A stretch of 35,205 nt of DNA from Nymphaea colorata (taxonomy: Eukaryota > Streptophyta > Magnoliopsida > Nymphaeales > Nymphaeaceae), in assembly GCF_008831285.2 (NCBI RefSeq), contig NW_022204911.1, positions 1 to 35,205 of the forward strand. The letters are read 5' to 3'. Every line of letters begins with the position of its first letter. Positions within the stretch are counted from its first letter, which is position 1. This document shows positions 20,802 through 32,900 of this stretch, piece by piece. The notes beneath the pieces are model-generated. The model ran no database searches, was not told where the DNA came from, and saw only the letters and a program-made list of their open reading frames with translations. The translations under genes and the position numbers were made by a program.

Positions 20802-23800
20802 ATGGCTTTTGCAGGGACCCACTTGATAATGGTTCACTTGGTCCCAAAGCATAAGAACCCAAATGAACGTCAGACGATCCAAGAGTTGGATATATATCGT
20901 TCTGATCCTTGGGACCTAACAGGTAGAGATCTATATCTCTCTTGAAGCTTTTAATTGCAGTATCGTATAGTTTTATGTATTTTGTATTTTTTTCCCCAAA
21001 ATAGTTGATTTAAGAGCACTTTGTATTATTGTGGTGTAACTTATTTTTGAATCTAAACACACTTTCACCACAACTTGCATGATGTCCACAAAGGTAGAAC
21101 TAATAATGTAACAACCCGACCTCCTCTTAGAAGGGGTTTACCATATCTCAACTTGCTCCATAGTAGCTTTGGTTCCTGTCTGAAAAAAACTAAGAAATAG
21201 GACAACCAATCATATAACAACCCCCTTTATAGGTTTTTGAAAATCTCTCATACTCTTGAATACATGACTAAACTTATCATTGTGAAGTGTTACAATTCAG
21301 TCCTTTTAAAGCATACACTTCTGCATACAGGACCCGAAGTTAATGTGTTGAACAGTTCTCTGATATCATTGTAACAACTAGGTCCATACATCGGGCTCAA
21401 ACTCATGGTTTGGTGGATCTCAGCCCACCCCTTAACAAGTTTGGTTTCGGCCACCAACAAGACTAGAATTTAGGACAACCAATCACATAACAACCCTCTA
21501 TACTTGAAGTTCTCTCAATAATCTTTAATATGAGATTAAACATTCATAGTAGGGGGCTGAACTATATTTTTTTTAAAAAATTAAACTGGCCAAACTATAT
21601 TATTCAAAAATTTTGAAGAGAAAATGTAAAAATTTTCTAAAATAATAATTTCTTTTCCAAAATCACATGCAAGCATATATATATAGCCCTTGTCAGCCCT
21701 GGCTTCAACCTTGTATTTCCGCTCAAGTGCTAACAGGGAAGTAGAAAAAAATATCCATAAAAGGGTCATGTTAAAAGATGTTTATGCCATGTTTGGATGA
21801 GGAAAAGAGGGAAATGGAGGAATGGAAACGAAAGAAAAGGAATGAGGAGGGAAATAAGAAGAAAGGAAATAATGTCAAACATCTTTCTTTTGCATCTTAA
21901 TCTCTTCAATTTTGGAGCGATTGGATTTACATTGATTATTCCTTCCCTTTCCTTACCTCTCATTTTCTCTCTCTTGCATCCAAACAGGTTTTTTTTGTCG
22001 TCCTTTCTTTTCCTTCATTTTTAATTAGCCAACCAAACACATGAATGACTGTCCTTTCCCTCCCTTCATCTTCCTTTTCCTCCATCCAAAAGAGCATAGT
22101 GTAACTTGGTTAGGCTAGCCGCTGGTAGATCACTAATCACTTGTTCGATTCTCGCAGATGTCAACCTCCTGAAAATTACAAGAAAAAAAAAACTTTCCAT
22201 ATCAATATTTACGTGACAAAGATTTGCAATAAAGCATTTTAGGATTTTAGGGTTGCCATTAACATCGTTGTCTTTGTTCTTTGTTCTTTTTTCTTGCCAT
22301 TTCTACAGTTAGCGCTGTTGCGGACGAAGATTATTGCTTTTTTACAAAGAGGACCGAGACAAGGAGTACTGACGAGGGGTATTGGCAGTTAACTCAAGGG
22401 GACGAAGACGTGATATGGATCACCAATGAAGTAATTGGAATCAAGAATACATTCCAATACTATGTTGGGAAAAAAGGCGTTGGCAAAAAAACTGATTGGT
22501 TCCTCAATGAATATCGTCTTGATCCAAATTTTCGAGCTCAACTCAATCTACCAAATGATAGAGTGAGAACAAAAACATATCTCTGTCTACTGGCCCATAC
22601 TTTGTGTGTCCATGTGCATATTGTGCATGCATTTGCATTCATATGGAACTTGCATATAAAGGCCATATCAATATACGGATAGCTAAAAAAAATATGTTTG
22701 CTATAATTCCCACAATACATCCCCTCATCTTCAACTGCATTTTAAATCATATAAAAATTAGATGTTGGATTCATCATAATACATGAATTTATTAAAACAA
22801 TGATCAAACAAGAGTTCCTAAATGCATGATTTCTCTAGATTTAGGCAAATCAAGGTAAGTTAGTTGTGTACAGTTTTTTTTATGGAGATTAGAACCATTT
22901 TTACATTGTTAGGAAGAGACTATGGTTTTGTTTGGATGACAACTTCAAAAAATGACATTTGGTATGCTCTGTTTTATGACATGGATTTTAACCAATTTTA
23001 AATTAGAATACGCGCTTGGATACCAACATGAAAATGGCATTTTCTAATTAATAATTATTTACTCCCTTTGGCGAATGGTGTTTTGTCAAATACTAAGTTT
23101 TTCATGGACCTAATTTGGACTGTCACCCAAACATGCCTTAAACACTGTTTTGAAGGCAACAACATTTTGCCTCTAGAATGACATTTAGGGATGTCACCCA
23201 AGACAAACCGCAAGTATAGAGATGTCAACAGATCAAATTCAAACCGAATATACCCTTAATCTGATATTCACTTATTTGGATTCAAATGTGAACTAAGAAA
23301 AGTTATATCTGAATCCAAATTCAAATCCGACTTTTACATATATTTGAATCTGAATCCGATTTTGTACTGAATCTGATTGATCTTCAAAATGCAAGAGCAT
23401 TGGATATAAGATATTTATTTAAAATTAAATCAGATCTAAGTTTGGATCCAAATTCAATCAAATTTTTATGTATATCTGAATCTGAATCCGATCAGATGCC
23501 ACTTCTCATATCTGAATTCAATCCGCTTTTTCAATCAGATATGAAGTGTTTTTTTCATATCCTATTCTTTCGGAATGGTTCGGTTGGATATCTGATTCAA
23601 ATTGGATATATGGACATCCCTATCTAAGTACGATACAAGGTGGTGTGCGACTGCATTTGATCTACTCTGAATTACGATTGTCAGGATTTAATATTTGTAG
23701 ACTCTCCCTCTATATTTTGGACAAGAACGTTTTACAACGCAACAAGCAAATAATTATCTCAAGTGTGGACCTCTAGTGTACTATCCTTAGTTTGATAAAC

Positions 23801-24264
23801 CATGGACTTAGGGTGAAACTTTTGTTATACTAACAACCATGTCGGATCAAATCCCTAGATCTACAGTCTAAAGTAATCAAACATTCCTAATTATGAAACT
23901 GAGACCCGAGCATTTTTCAACCATAAAAAAAAATTATATGGGCAAGAAGGTCCACAATATCCGATCGGACCCAGTTAGACATTACTCTCCTGCTACCACC
24001 AAAAAGAAATCGAGCATATTTGATCCAATTAGTATAATTGCTCATATGCTCAACCCGGAAGAGCAATTCTTTTACTGGTTTTTTAAATTCTTGAAAGCAA
24101 TGGAAGAATGAAGGAAAATTTGGTTTTCACTCTTCGTTTAAACCGTGTTGAACTAATGGTACTTGGAATTGTGCAATGAACAGGTAGAGTACACAATATG
24201 TGAGCTTTATTCTGTAGATGACACATCATCTTCTTCTTCGGCATCTTCAACTGGATCAAACTAA
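20802..24264 (+). CDS. Truncated NAC-domain protein, copy 3 (three exons, 151 aa)
   Basis: Join of 20802-20922, 22309-22562 and 24184-24264. The ATG has a favourable ACCATGG context, and the reading frame is closed by TAG 30 bases upstream of it. Intron 1 is phase 1 (ACAG/GTAGAG to CTACAG/TTAGC), intron 2 phase 0 (AGA/GTGAGA to AACAG/GTAGAG), at the two usual NAC intron positions. Subdomain B ends in DIYRSDPWDLT (residues 30-40). Subdomain C is YCFFTKRTETRSTDEGYW (49-66), D is VIGIKNTFQYYVGKKG (82-97) and KKTDWFLNEYRLDP (100-113), E is VEYTICELYS (126-135), then a Ser-rich tail to residue 151. NAC proteins are plant transcription factors that dimerise through subdomain A and bind DNA through C and D. 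Subdomain A (PPGFRFHPTDEE-type) is missing and WKATG is WQLTQGDE, so normal dimerisation and DNA binding are doubtful. A competitor of full NACs, or an expressed or silent relic, are all possible. Confidence 0.8.
21105..21541 (+). repeat. Intron 1 imperfect direct repeat, copy 3
   Basis: Same two TGTAACAAC blocks as in the other copies, at the same distance (9220 bases) from copy 2 as the exons. Confidence 0.6.
21783..22099. mobile_element. MITE-like element A in intron 1, copy 3
   Basis: Appears identical to the unit 2 element, with the same inverted TTTGGATG/CATCCAAA ends. Confidence 0.6.
22928..23136. mobile_element. MITE-like element C in intron 2, copy 3
   Basis: Same inverted ends; two bases shorter than in units 1 and 2 (TTGGTATGCTC for TTGGTATATGCTC), a difference shared with unit 4. 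Confidence 0.6.
23221..23630. repeat. Degenerate TCTGAATCCGA repeat in intron 2, copy 3
   Basis: Diverged from units 1 and 2 by scattered substitutions (for example GAACTAAG for GAACAAAG, TCTAAGTTTGG for TCTAAATCTGG) that are shared with unit 4. Confidence 0.6.
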
Positions 24265-24478
24265 CAAGCTCTATGATGGAAGTAAAAGAAGCAAGTTCCA
24301 TGATCGAGTGAGAGCAGGAGAATGCATACTCGCTAGCTGCCTCCCATTAAAGGCCATGAATCAAGAACTGGTGGCATCACCCTTAGCACTGCAGCGACAT
24401 ACAGGAGGGGAAGCTAATTAACTAGAATTAGTGGAACTTTTTTAATGCTAAGTTTGTTTGTTGTTTTTTCATTCTCTC

Positions 24479-24519
24479 TTATATATATATATATATATCT
24501 ATATATATATATATATATT
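24479..24519. repeat. (TA)n microsatellite, unit 3, about 41 bp
   Basis: Short TA tract interrupted once by TCTA, an interruption shared with unit 4. Confidence 0.95.
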
Positions 24520-24741
24520 CAGGAACTATTGGCATTAATTTTTCATCAATCCAATGGATGGGAATGCTACGATTTTACTGCTTCTAACTCCTCCTTGACT
24601 GCAATTTGCTCTTTCTGTTCTCCATTTCAAGCTGCATTTCCAGTAAAACATGTTTCCTCTCCTTCCTCACTGTGGTTCCTCCTTCCTTAACTATCACTTT
24701 CTGACTTGTCTCTCCCTGGACTAATGCAATGATGGAGAATT

Positions 24742-25041
24742 GTTGGCTTTGGATGGGGATCTTACGCGGCTGTATAGATGGACGGAAGGGAAAGGGAAGG
24801 GAGGGATGACAATGAAAGGGAAGGAAAGGGAGGGGAAGAAAATGAGGAGGAAAAGGGAAGGAAAGGAAAGAAAAAGATGGTTAAAAATTGTTTGGATAGA
24901 AAAGAAAAAGAAAAAACCAACCATTTTCATTTCTATCTCTATCCCTTTAATTTTGGAAGAATTGGATTTACATTATCACATGTTTATTTATTTATTTATT
25001 TTCTTTTCTTTCTCTCCTTCTTAATTAACCAACCAAACACA
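24742..25041. mobile_element. MITE-like element B downstream of NAC copy 3
   Basis: As unit 2, with a five-base TTCTT expansion in the TTTATTTATTTATTTTCTTT stretch near 25000. Confidence 0.5.
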
Positions 25042-25164
25042 TGAATAAAGCCGATAAATCATCAAGCATGGTTTTAACATTAGGTCATTACTTGAGTTTG
25101 GTCCTAATAAAGTCGACAAATAAAAATGAAAAATTTTAGGTCTTATCAAAGAGACTTTTGGATG

Positions 25165-25236
25165 AGTGAAACAGAAAAAAAAAGAAAGAAGAAAAAAAGA
25201 GATGAAGTGATTTAGGAGAAAATGACTTACACACAC

Positions 25237-25274
<38 letters not shown>

Positions 25275-25519
25275 AAGTGTATGATCATTCCTAAAAGATT
25301 ATTTTAAGCCAAAAGAAATAGAGAAAAAAGGGAGAGGGAAATAAATTTTAGAAAGAGAAAGAAGGAGATGGAGAAAGATATATATGTGTGTGTGAAAATC
25401 GATAAAAGAGGACTTTAAATCAGTGGGAGAGAGAGAGAGAGAGAGAGAACGAGATTTTAGAAAGAGAAAGAGGGAGATGGAGAAAGATTTTAGAAAGAGA
25501 GAAAATATATATATATATA
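25165..25519. repeat. Purine-rich/microsatellite block, unit 3
   Basis: The TA run before the CA tract is absent; AC runs at about 25228-25272 with one GC interruption, a short GT tract, a longer GA tract and a short terminal TA. Shares this form with unit 4. Confidence 0.85.
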
Positions 25520-25887
25520 CCCTTTGCTTAGCAGCAAAGACGAGCACTTGAAATTTTGAAAACAAAAACATGTTTAGAATGACATCTCAAGTTTAACCAC
25601 TTGCTTGATTGGGTTATTTGAGTTTGTTGTAGGCATAACCTCTTACCTGTATGGGTTTGGCAAGATTGAGTTCAGGTTTAACAGTTTAATTGAGTAGGTT
25701 GTTTTGGCTTCCGTCCAAGTGTAACCCTTTATCTGCATAGGTTGCTCTTGAGTTTTTACATAATAATACTAAAAAAATGCCCAAGTGTAATTATTATTTT
25801 TACAACTGAGGAAGACTCAAAGAGATGAAAGATAAAATATGGATAACATAAGTATTTGTCATTGATTAAAATGTGAATATAAGAGGA

Positions 25888-26259
25888 CTAAACATACAAT
25901 TTCTTGAGATGAAGAGTGTTAACTGGATGAGAGAGTTTCACCTGATCAACATCAATCAATCTATATGAGTTATTGGGCAAGACTTCCTTAACAACATACA
26001 AGTTTTCCAAATTGGGAACAAACTTGCCATGAGGTCTTCCTTTGAGATACACCACGGATCGTTGGACCAAGTTATTCAGATTGAAATGTCTCTCTATAAC
26101 TGACTTGCAAATTGTCTGGCCACCGTTTTACAATAGGCTTCAGCATGCTCAACCACCTTTAACATTTTTTCAAATAACAAATCGAGTTGCATCAATATCT
26201 TTTGTTGGTACTGATTTAGAGGAAGTTCTATAAGAGAAGCAAACTTCCAAGCATGCTAT
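25888..26259 (-). pseudogene. Ty3/Gypsy pol C-terminal remnant, unit 3
   Basis: Same fragment with substitutions relative to units 1 and 2: ENLYVVKEVLPN for ENSYVVKVVLPN and VKLSHPVNTL for VELTDPVNTL. The changes at both conserved and variable sites fit neutral decay. The counterpart in unit 4 lies beyond the window. Confidence 0.7.
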
Positions 26260-26278
26260 AATATATACAGGATGTTCT

Positions 26279-26985
26279 ATAATGATAGGAAGGGCCGCAA
26301 TGGACATGGCAATGCACACGGTTACGAGAGAATGAGAATAACAATGTGTTTGCGAAGAATATGATATGTAAACAGAGACAAATTAATGCAATAACGATAG
26401 GAAGGGCCAAAATGGGCACGACAATATGCATGGTGACGAGTGAATGAGATAACAATGACTGTATAAAGAAGGCAATAAGTAAATTGACACCCAGTAATGC
26501 AAAAAATTAATGTAACAAAATAATGAGATAATAACGAGTCTATCATAACAAGAGAAAGAGATAACAACAAAAAGGACATGAATAGATACAATAGGGCACA
26601 CGGTGATGAGAGAATGAGATTGCAACACATCTACAGAATACGTAAATTGGTACGTACATGAGAGAATGATATAATAATGTGTCTGCCAAGATGACAATAA
26701 TTAAACAAAAATGAATTAATGTGATAGAATGGATATGACATGCCACGGGGTGACGAGAGAATGAGATAATCAGATAACGCCTCTATAGAGAATGCATAGT
26801 TGCGTACGAAGACGAGAGAATGGGATAACAATGTATCTGTATGAAGACGAGTAAATGTGTTAATTAAATGAAGACAAACTAATGTGATAATTAAACGAGA
26901 GAATGAGATAACATAGCGTTTACAAATGTGTTAATTAGAAGAAATGTTTACAATGACACAACAATTAACAGGACTGGTTACAAGG
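26279..26985. repeat. GAGAGAATGAGATAAC minisatellite, unit 3
   Basis: Same array with scattered substitutions. The 147-codon frame of units 1 and 2 is broken into shorter overlapping frames, consistent with no coding constraint. Confidence 0.75.
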
Positions 26986-27184
26986 ATGATATTATTCAAA
27001 TCTAAATACATCTACTTGTTTGAATCAAGTTTCTAAAAGATCTTCTAATCCTATTGGTAACATCAGCTTGGGTGAAGCTAGTTTCTTTCCAGATGTTATC
27101 TTCTACATGTATGTTATCACAAACACACCTCAATCATAGTTGTTTCTTTGTTGTGAACATTTTGCTGGTAAAAGTTTGTAGTTG

Positions 27185-27469
27185 TCAAACATTTTGATGT
27201 GGGAGACATGTCTGAGGCAATATTTCTATAAAAGTACCAAAACTTCTTAAACAAGAAATAGAAGTTATCTTAACAACAGTTAAGGATAAACAGCATATCA
27301 GTCCGTAGAGGTCTTCCACAATTTGGTAGTCACCATAGACTACACGTGGATCGTATATGTGCACTTGTTTTTTTTTTTTTATGTTGTGGAGGATGTACAA
27401 TACAATATGTGCCCTTTCCACCCATACTGAAGGAAACAAAATTTGAAAAATATGGGCAATAGAAAACAA
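27185..27469 (-). pseudogene. Unidentified decayed coding fragment, unit 3 (possibly Ulp1-like)
   Basis: A 94-codon frame on the minus strand; AHIVLYILHN, then a Lys run, then QVHIYDP, then YGDYQIVEDLYGLIC. The order His + hydrophobic strand + Lys-rich turn + strand ending in Asp resembles the His and Asp part of Ulp1/C48 cysteine proteases, often carried by plant DNA transposons. The Trp after the His is absent, the Lys run depends on a poly-T tract, and no catalytic Cys region is visible. Units 1 and 2 have the same sequence with stops. Family assignment is a guess. Confidence 0.28.
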
Positions 27470-27929
27470 CCATAATAGGGTAAAATAAGAGCAAGAGATT
27501 TAAGAAACTACGAAAAGAACAACCATTTCAACTTCAACAATGAACTCATTTTTATTTCCGACTATGACATCTGTCATCAAGGCCATAGTGTCATCCGTCA
27601 ATGGAAACAACACAACATGCTGTTATACATATGTTAGTATGAACAATAATTTTCCCAACGTGAAGGTTACATAATGGAATATAACAATATGAAAGATATG
27701 TACCATGAAATCAGCCCTTATAGGATATCTTCTAAGGCCTAGATTTTGATGCATATGCTCTAAAAGGTCAACAAAATAATTCAGACTAATATTGGTTACT
27801 TGCTTTTGAGATAATAAAATATTATGAGATAATGGACGGATATATGAGATAACACTAAATATAAGAATGAGATAATGTTTACGATATGATAAAATATTTA
27901 TAACATAATGCTATAATCGGGAAAAAAAA

Positions 27930-29834
27930 CAAAAACATTTTTTTATTACTTAAAAAGGTGTATTGGTCATGAAGATATGCATATACAAAATAACAAATTT
28001 TACCTTTATCAAATCCCCAAATCTTAATTTCGTGGTTTTCGTTTTTATCGCTACAAAAAGCTTCTCTTTGTAATAATCATGGGATTTTTTTTGTCATATT
28101 TAAAATGACGCATGAAATTATATACACAAAGGTGACGTATATAAGCAGCTTGGCGCCCTAGCCCCTTCAAAGGTTGCATTTTTTTTCGTCTTGAGGGTCC
28201 CTTTTGTCTCTCCTCAGTTTTGATGTCGTTTTGTGGTTTTGTTCCCTATTGGTCCTTTCAGTTCCTAATGCTACCCTTCCTTCCTCTGCATTGCAACGTG
28301 GCACCTCATCACTATTACCTTCACCCACTCTACCTTGCTCTGCTTCGGTTATCTTGCATCTTTCTTCTTAGTACGCTTTGCTGATTCCAGAGTTTTCCCT
28401 ACTCATCTTTTTCTTGGCCTCATCTTTTTTTGTTGAACGTGCGAGTGCTAGCCTTTCCTCATGAAGCCATCTCTTTCGACGAGTGTATGTCCGGATCACA
28501 TTTTTTCCTACGATCTCGGCTTGAACCGTGTTTGCCTTGGATGAACATCTTCTTCCTCCTTTGCAGCTGTCTGACAAAGAATTGGTAGTTGTTTTCCCCT
28601 GGGGGGTGCTTAGTTGAAAAGATGTTTGATTCCCTCCAAGTCACTTGCCCTTTCCTAAGGTTCCGGAGTTGAAATCCTTTTTATCTGGTTGTCCTTGGGC
28701 TAGGAGATCATTCCCCATGAGCCTCAGTGATCTATGGTGAAAAAAGGTCAGAAGATGATGCCCAATTCAGACCCTCCTCAAAGATTGTCTGAGATTCGAT
28801 GACCCAAGCTCTTCTTTCGATAGCTGGTCGGCTGTCATCTCTTCACATTCTTCTTTGGTCGTTGGCTCTCCTCTTGGTGGATGTTCTGGTTTACCTGGGC
28901 TGCTTGAGTTTGCCTCTTGGCCACCGTTGTGGGGCTCTCTAGGTTCGGTTCCGTCTTTCTGTTGTGATTATTTGTGGTGATAATTCTTTTTGGCTTTTGG
29001 CATTGTGCTGGTCGAGGATTTGTTGTTGTTGCTTGGGTTTGGATCGATGGGATCTTTTTGTTGATTGTGGATTTTCTTGACTGTTCTTTTTATTTGTGTG
29101 TGTGTGTGTGTGTGGTATGTTTCATTTTTTATTCTCTTGTTTGGAGGTTATGTCTTGGTCTTTTGATCGTTGTTCCCCTTTATTAGAGGTGGAAGTTATA
29201 GTAGTGTTTAAAGGAGTTCTTTGCTCTCCCTCACACATCTGCACCTGCGCCTGCGCACACTCACACACACACACACACACAGGACAAAGTAGTAGTTCAA
29301 CAGATCTTTTTGAAATGTGAAATCATTTAAATAATTACCTTTTTATGATCATCAAAAAGTCAAATATTTTACTTCAGCTATATTGTTTTGGAAACTAAAT
29401 AATTTATTTTAGGTAATGTTTTGGAAATATAATAGGTCAATGGGTGTAAATGAGAGATTATTATGAGCATAACAACTTACTACATCCAAATTATAAAGAT
29501 AATTTATCAAGTGTAGAAATAAATCCAAGAAAATACACATGCAAGATAATCATTTATCAACCCTAGAAATCGATCCAAAAAAGAATACTTATCTTCCAAA
29601 CCTTCTCACACTTGAGAACATCATGCTGGATAAGCCACCTATACATCTTTCATATAAAAAGTGACACTTCCAAAAGATGCATGTGATCTTATAAGTTCTT
29701 ATTGTGTAGTGAGTTTATAAGATTTTTAAGAAATATATATGGATAAAAAGGATTTGGTTGTGGGAAATCCAAAAAAAGGAATGTGCACCCTAAAATGCAA
29801 AAAAAAAAAAAGATTGATCCACCACTTTTCTAAG
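27930..29834. other. Upstream region of NAC copy 4, possible decayed coding remnant
   Basis: Same layout as the other units with its own substitutions. On the minus strand about 29008-28732 reads as two open segments joined by one frameshift; the second contains DDSRPAIERRAWVIESQTIF. The same stretch can be followed in unit 1. It could be a decayed retroelement or gene fragment, but I do not recognise the family and composition alone could explain it. Confidence 0.35.
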
Positions 29835-29842
29835 TATAAAAG
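29835..29842 (+). promoter_or_regulatory. TATA box of NAC copy 4
   Basis: TATAAAAG, 83 bases before the ATG at 29918; flanks as in copies 2 and 3. Confidence 0.68.
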
Positions 29843-29917
29843 GGTGCTTATGGTGAAAGTTATACCACCACCCACTTTGGAGGCTAGAGAGAGCGAGGAG
29901 CTACAGGGTTTTTAACC

Positions 29918-32900
29918 ATGGCTTTTGCAGGGACCCACTTGATAATGGTTCACTTGATCCCAAAGCATAAGAACCCAAATGAACGTCAGACGATCCAAGA
30001 GTTGGATATATATCGTTCTGATCCTTGGGACCTAACAGGTAGAGATCTATATCTCTCTTGAAGCTTTTAATTGCAGTATCGTATAGTTTTATGTATTTTG
30101 TATTTTTTTCCCCAAAATAGTTGATTTAAGAGCACTTTGTATTATTGTGGTGTAACTTATTTTTGAATCTAAACACACTTTCACCACAACTTGCATGATG
30201 TCCACAAAGGTAGAACTAATAATGTAACAACCCGACCTCCTCTTAGAAGGGGTTTACCATATCTCAACCTGCTCCATAGTAGCTTTGGTTCCTGTCTGAA
30301 AAAAACTAAGAAATAGGACAACCAATCATATAACAACCCCCTTTATAGGTTTTTGAAAATCTCTCATACTCTTGAATACATGACTAAACTTATCATTGTG
30401 AAGTGTTACAATTCAGTCCTTTTAAAGCATACACTTCTGCATACAGGACCCGAAGTTAATGTGTTGAACAGTTCTCTGATATCATTGTAACAACTAGGTC
30501 CATACATCGGGCTCAAACTCATGGTTTGGTGGATCTCAGCCCACCCCTTAACAAGTTTGGTTTCTGCCACCAACAAGACTAGAATTTAGTACAACCAATC
30601 ACATAACAACCCTCTATACTTGAAGTTCTCTCAATAATCTTTAATATGAGATTAAACATTCATAGTAGGGGGCTGAACTATATTTTTTAAAAAAAATTAA
30701 ACTGGCCAAACTATATTATTCAAAAATTTTGAAGAGAAAATGTAAAAATTTTCTAAAATAATAATTTCTTTTCCAAAATCACATGCAAGCATATATATAT
30801 AGCCCTTGTCAGCCCTGGCTTCAACCTTGTATTTCCGCTCAAGTGCTAACAGGGAAGTAGAAAAAAATATCCATAAAAGGGTCATGTTAAAAGATGTTTA
30901 TGCCATGTTTGGATGAGGAAAAGAGGGAAATGGAGGAATGGAAACGAAAGAAAAGGAATGAGGAGGGAAATAAGAAGAAAGGAAATAATGTCAAACATCT
31001 TTCTTTTGCATCTTAATCTCTTCAATTTTGGAGCGATTGGATTTACATTGATTATTCCTTCCCTTTCCTTACCTCTCATTTTCTCTCTCTTGCATCCAAA
31101 CAGGTTTTTTTTGTCGTCCTTTCTTTTCCTTCATTTTTAATTAGCCAACCAAACACATGAATGACTGTCCTTTCCCTCCCTTCATCTTCCTTTTCCTCCA
31201 TCCAAAAGAGCATAGTGTAACTTGGTTAGGCTAGCCGCTGGTAGATCACTAATCACTTGTTCGATTCTCGCAGATGTCAACCTCCTGAAAATTACAAGAA
31301 AAAAAAAACTTTCCATATCAATATTTACGTGACAAAGATTTGCAATAAAGCATTTTAGGATTTTAGGGTTGCCATTAACATCGTTGTCTTTGTTCTTTGT
31401 TCTTTTTTCTTGCCATTTCTACAGTTAGCGCTGTTGCGGACGAAGATTATTGCTTTTTTACAAAGAGGACCGAGACAAGGAGTACTGACGAGGGGTATTG
31501 GCAGTTAACTCAAGGGGACGAAGACGTGATATGGATCACCAATGAAGTAATTGGAATCAAGAATACATTCCAATACTATGTTGGGAAAAAAGGCGTTGGC
31601 AAAAAAACTGATTGGTTCCTCAATGAATATCGTCTTGATCCAAATTTTCGAGCTCAACTCAATCTACCAAATGATAGAGTGAGAACAAAAACATATCTCT
31701 GTCTACTGGCCCATACTTTGTGTGTCCATGTGCATATTGTGCATGCATTTGCATTCATATGGAACTTGCATATAAAGGCCATATCAATATACGGATAGCT
31801 AAAAAAAATATGTTTGCTATAATTCCCACAATACATCCCCTCATCTTCAACTGCATTTTAAATCATATAAAAATTAGATGTTGGATTCATCATAATACAT
31901 GAATTTATTAAAACAATGATCAAACAAGAGTTCCTAAATGCATGATTTCTCTAGATTTAGGCAAATCAAGGTAAGTTAGTTGTGTACAGTTTTTTTTATG
32001 GAGATTAGAACCATTTTTACATTGTTAGGAAGAGACTATGGTTTTGTTTGGATGACAACTTCAAAAAATGACATTTGGTATGCTCTGTTTTATGACATGG
32101 ATTTTAACCAATTTTAAATTAGAATACGCGCTTGGATACCAACATGAAAATGGCATTTTCTAATTAATAATTATTTACTCCCTTTGGCGAATGGTGTTTT
32201 GTCAAATACTAAGTTTTTCATGGACCTAATTTGGACTGTCACCCCAAACATGCCTTAAACACTGTTTTGAAGGCAACAACATTTTGCCTCTAGAATGACA
32301 TTTAGGGATGTCACCCAAGACAAACCGCAAGTATAGAGATGTCAACAGATCAAATTCAAACCGAATATACCCTTAATCTGATATTCACTTATTTGGATTC
32401 AAATGTGAACTAAGAAAAGTTATATCTGAATCCAAATTCAAATCCGACTTTTACATATATTTGAATCTGAATCCGATTTTGTACTGAATCTGATTGATCT
32501 TCAAAATGCAAGAGCATTGGATATAAGATATTTATTTAAAATTAAATCAGATCTAAGTTTGGATCCAAATTCAATCAAATTTTTATGTATATCTGAATCT
32601 GAATCCGATCAGATGCCACTTCTCATATCTGAATTCAATCCGCTTTTTCAATCAGATATGAAGTGTTTTTTTCATATCCTATTCTTTCGGAATGGTTCGG
32701 TTGGATATCTGATTCAAATTGGATATATGGACATCCCTATCTAAGTACGATACAAGGTGGTGTGCGACTGCATTTGATCTACTCTGAATTACGATTGTCA
32801 GGATTTAATATTTGTAGACTCTCCCTCTATATTTTGGACAAGAACGTTTTACAACGCAACAAGCAAATAATTATCTCAAGTGTGGACCTCTAGTGTACTA

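Larger units (their letters stand above)
18676..27806 (+). repeat. Tandem array unit 3 (9.13 kb)
   Basis: Third copy. The upstream half matches unit 2; from about 22.8 kb onward, through intron 2 and the 3' flank, it matches unit 4 and shares substitutions that units 1 and 2 lack. It contains an intact NAC gene. Confidence 0.95.
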
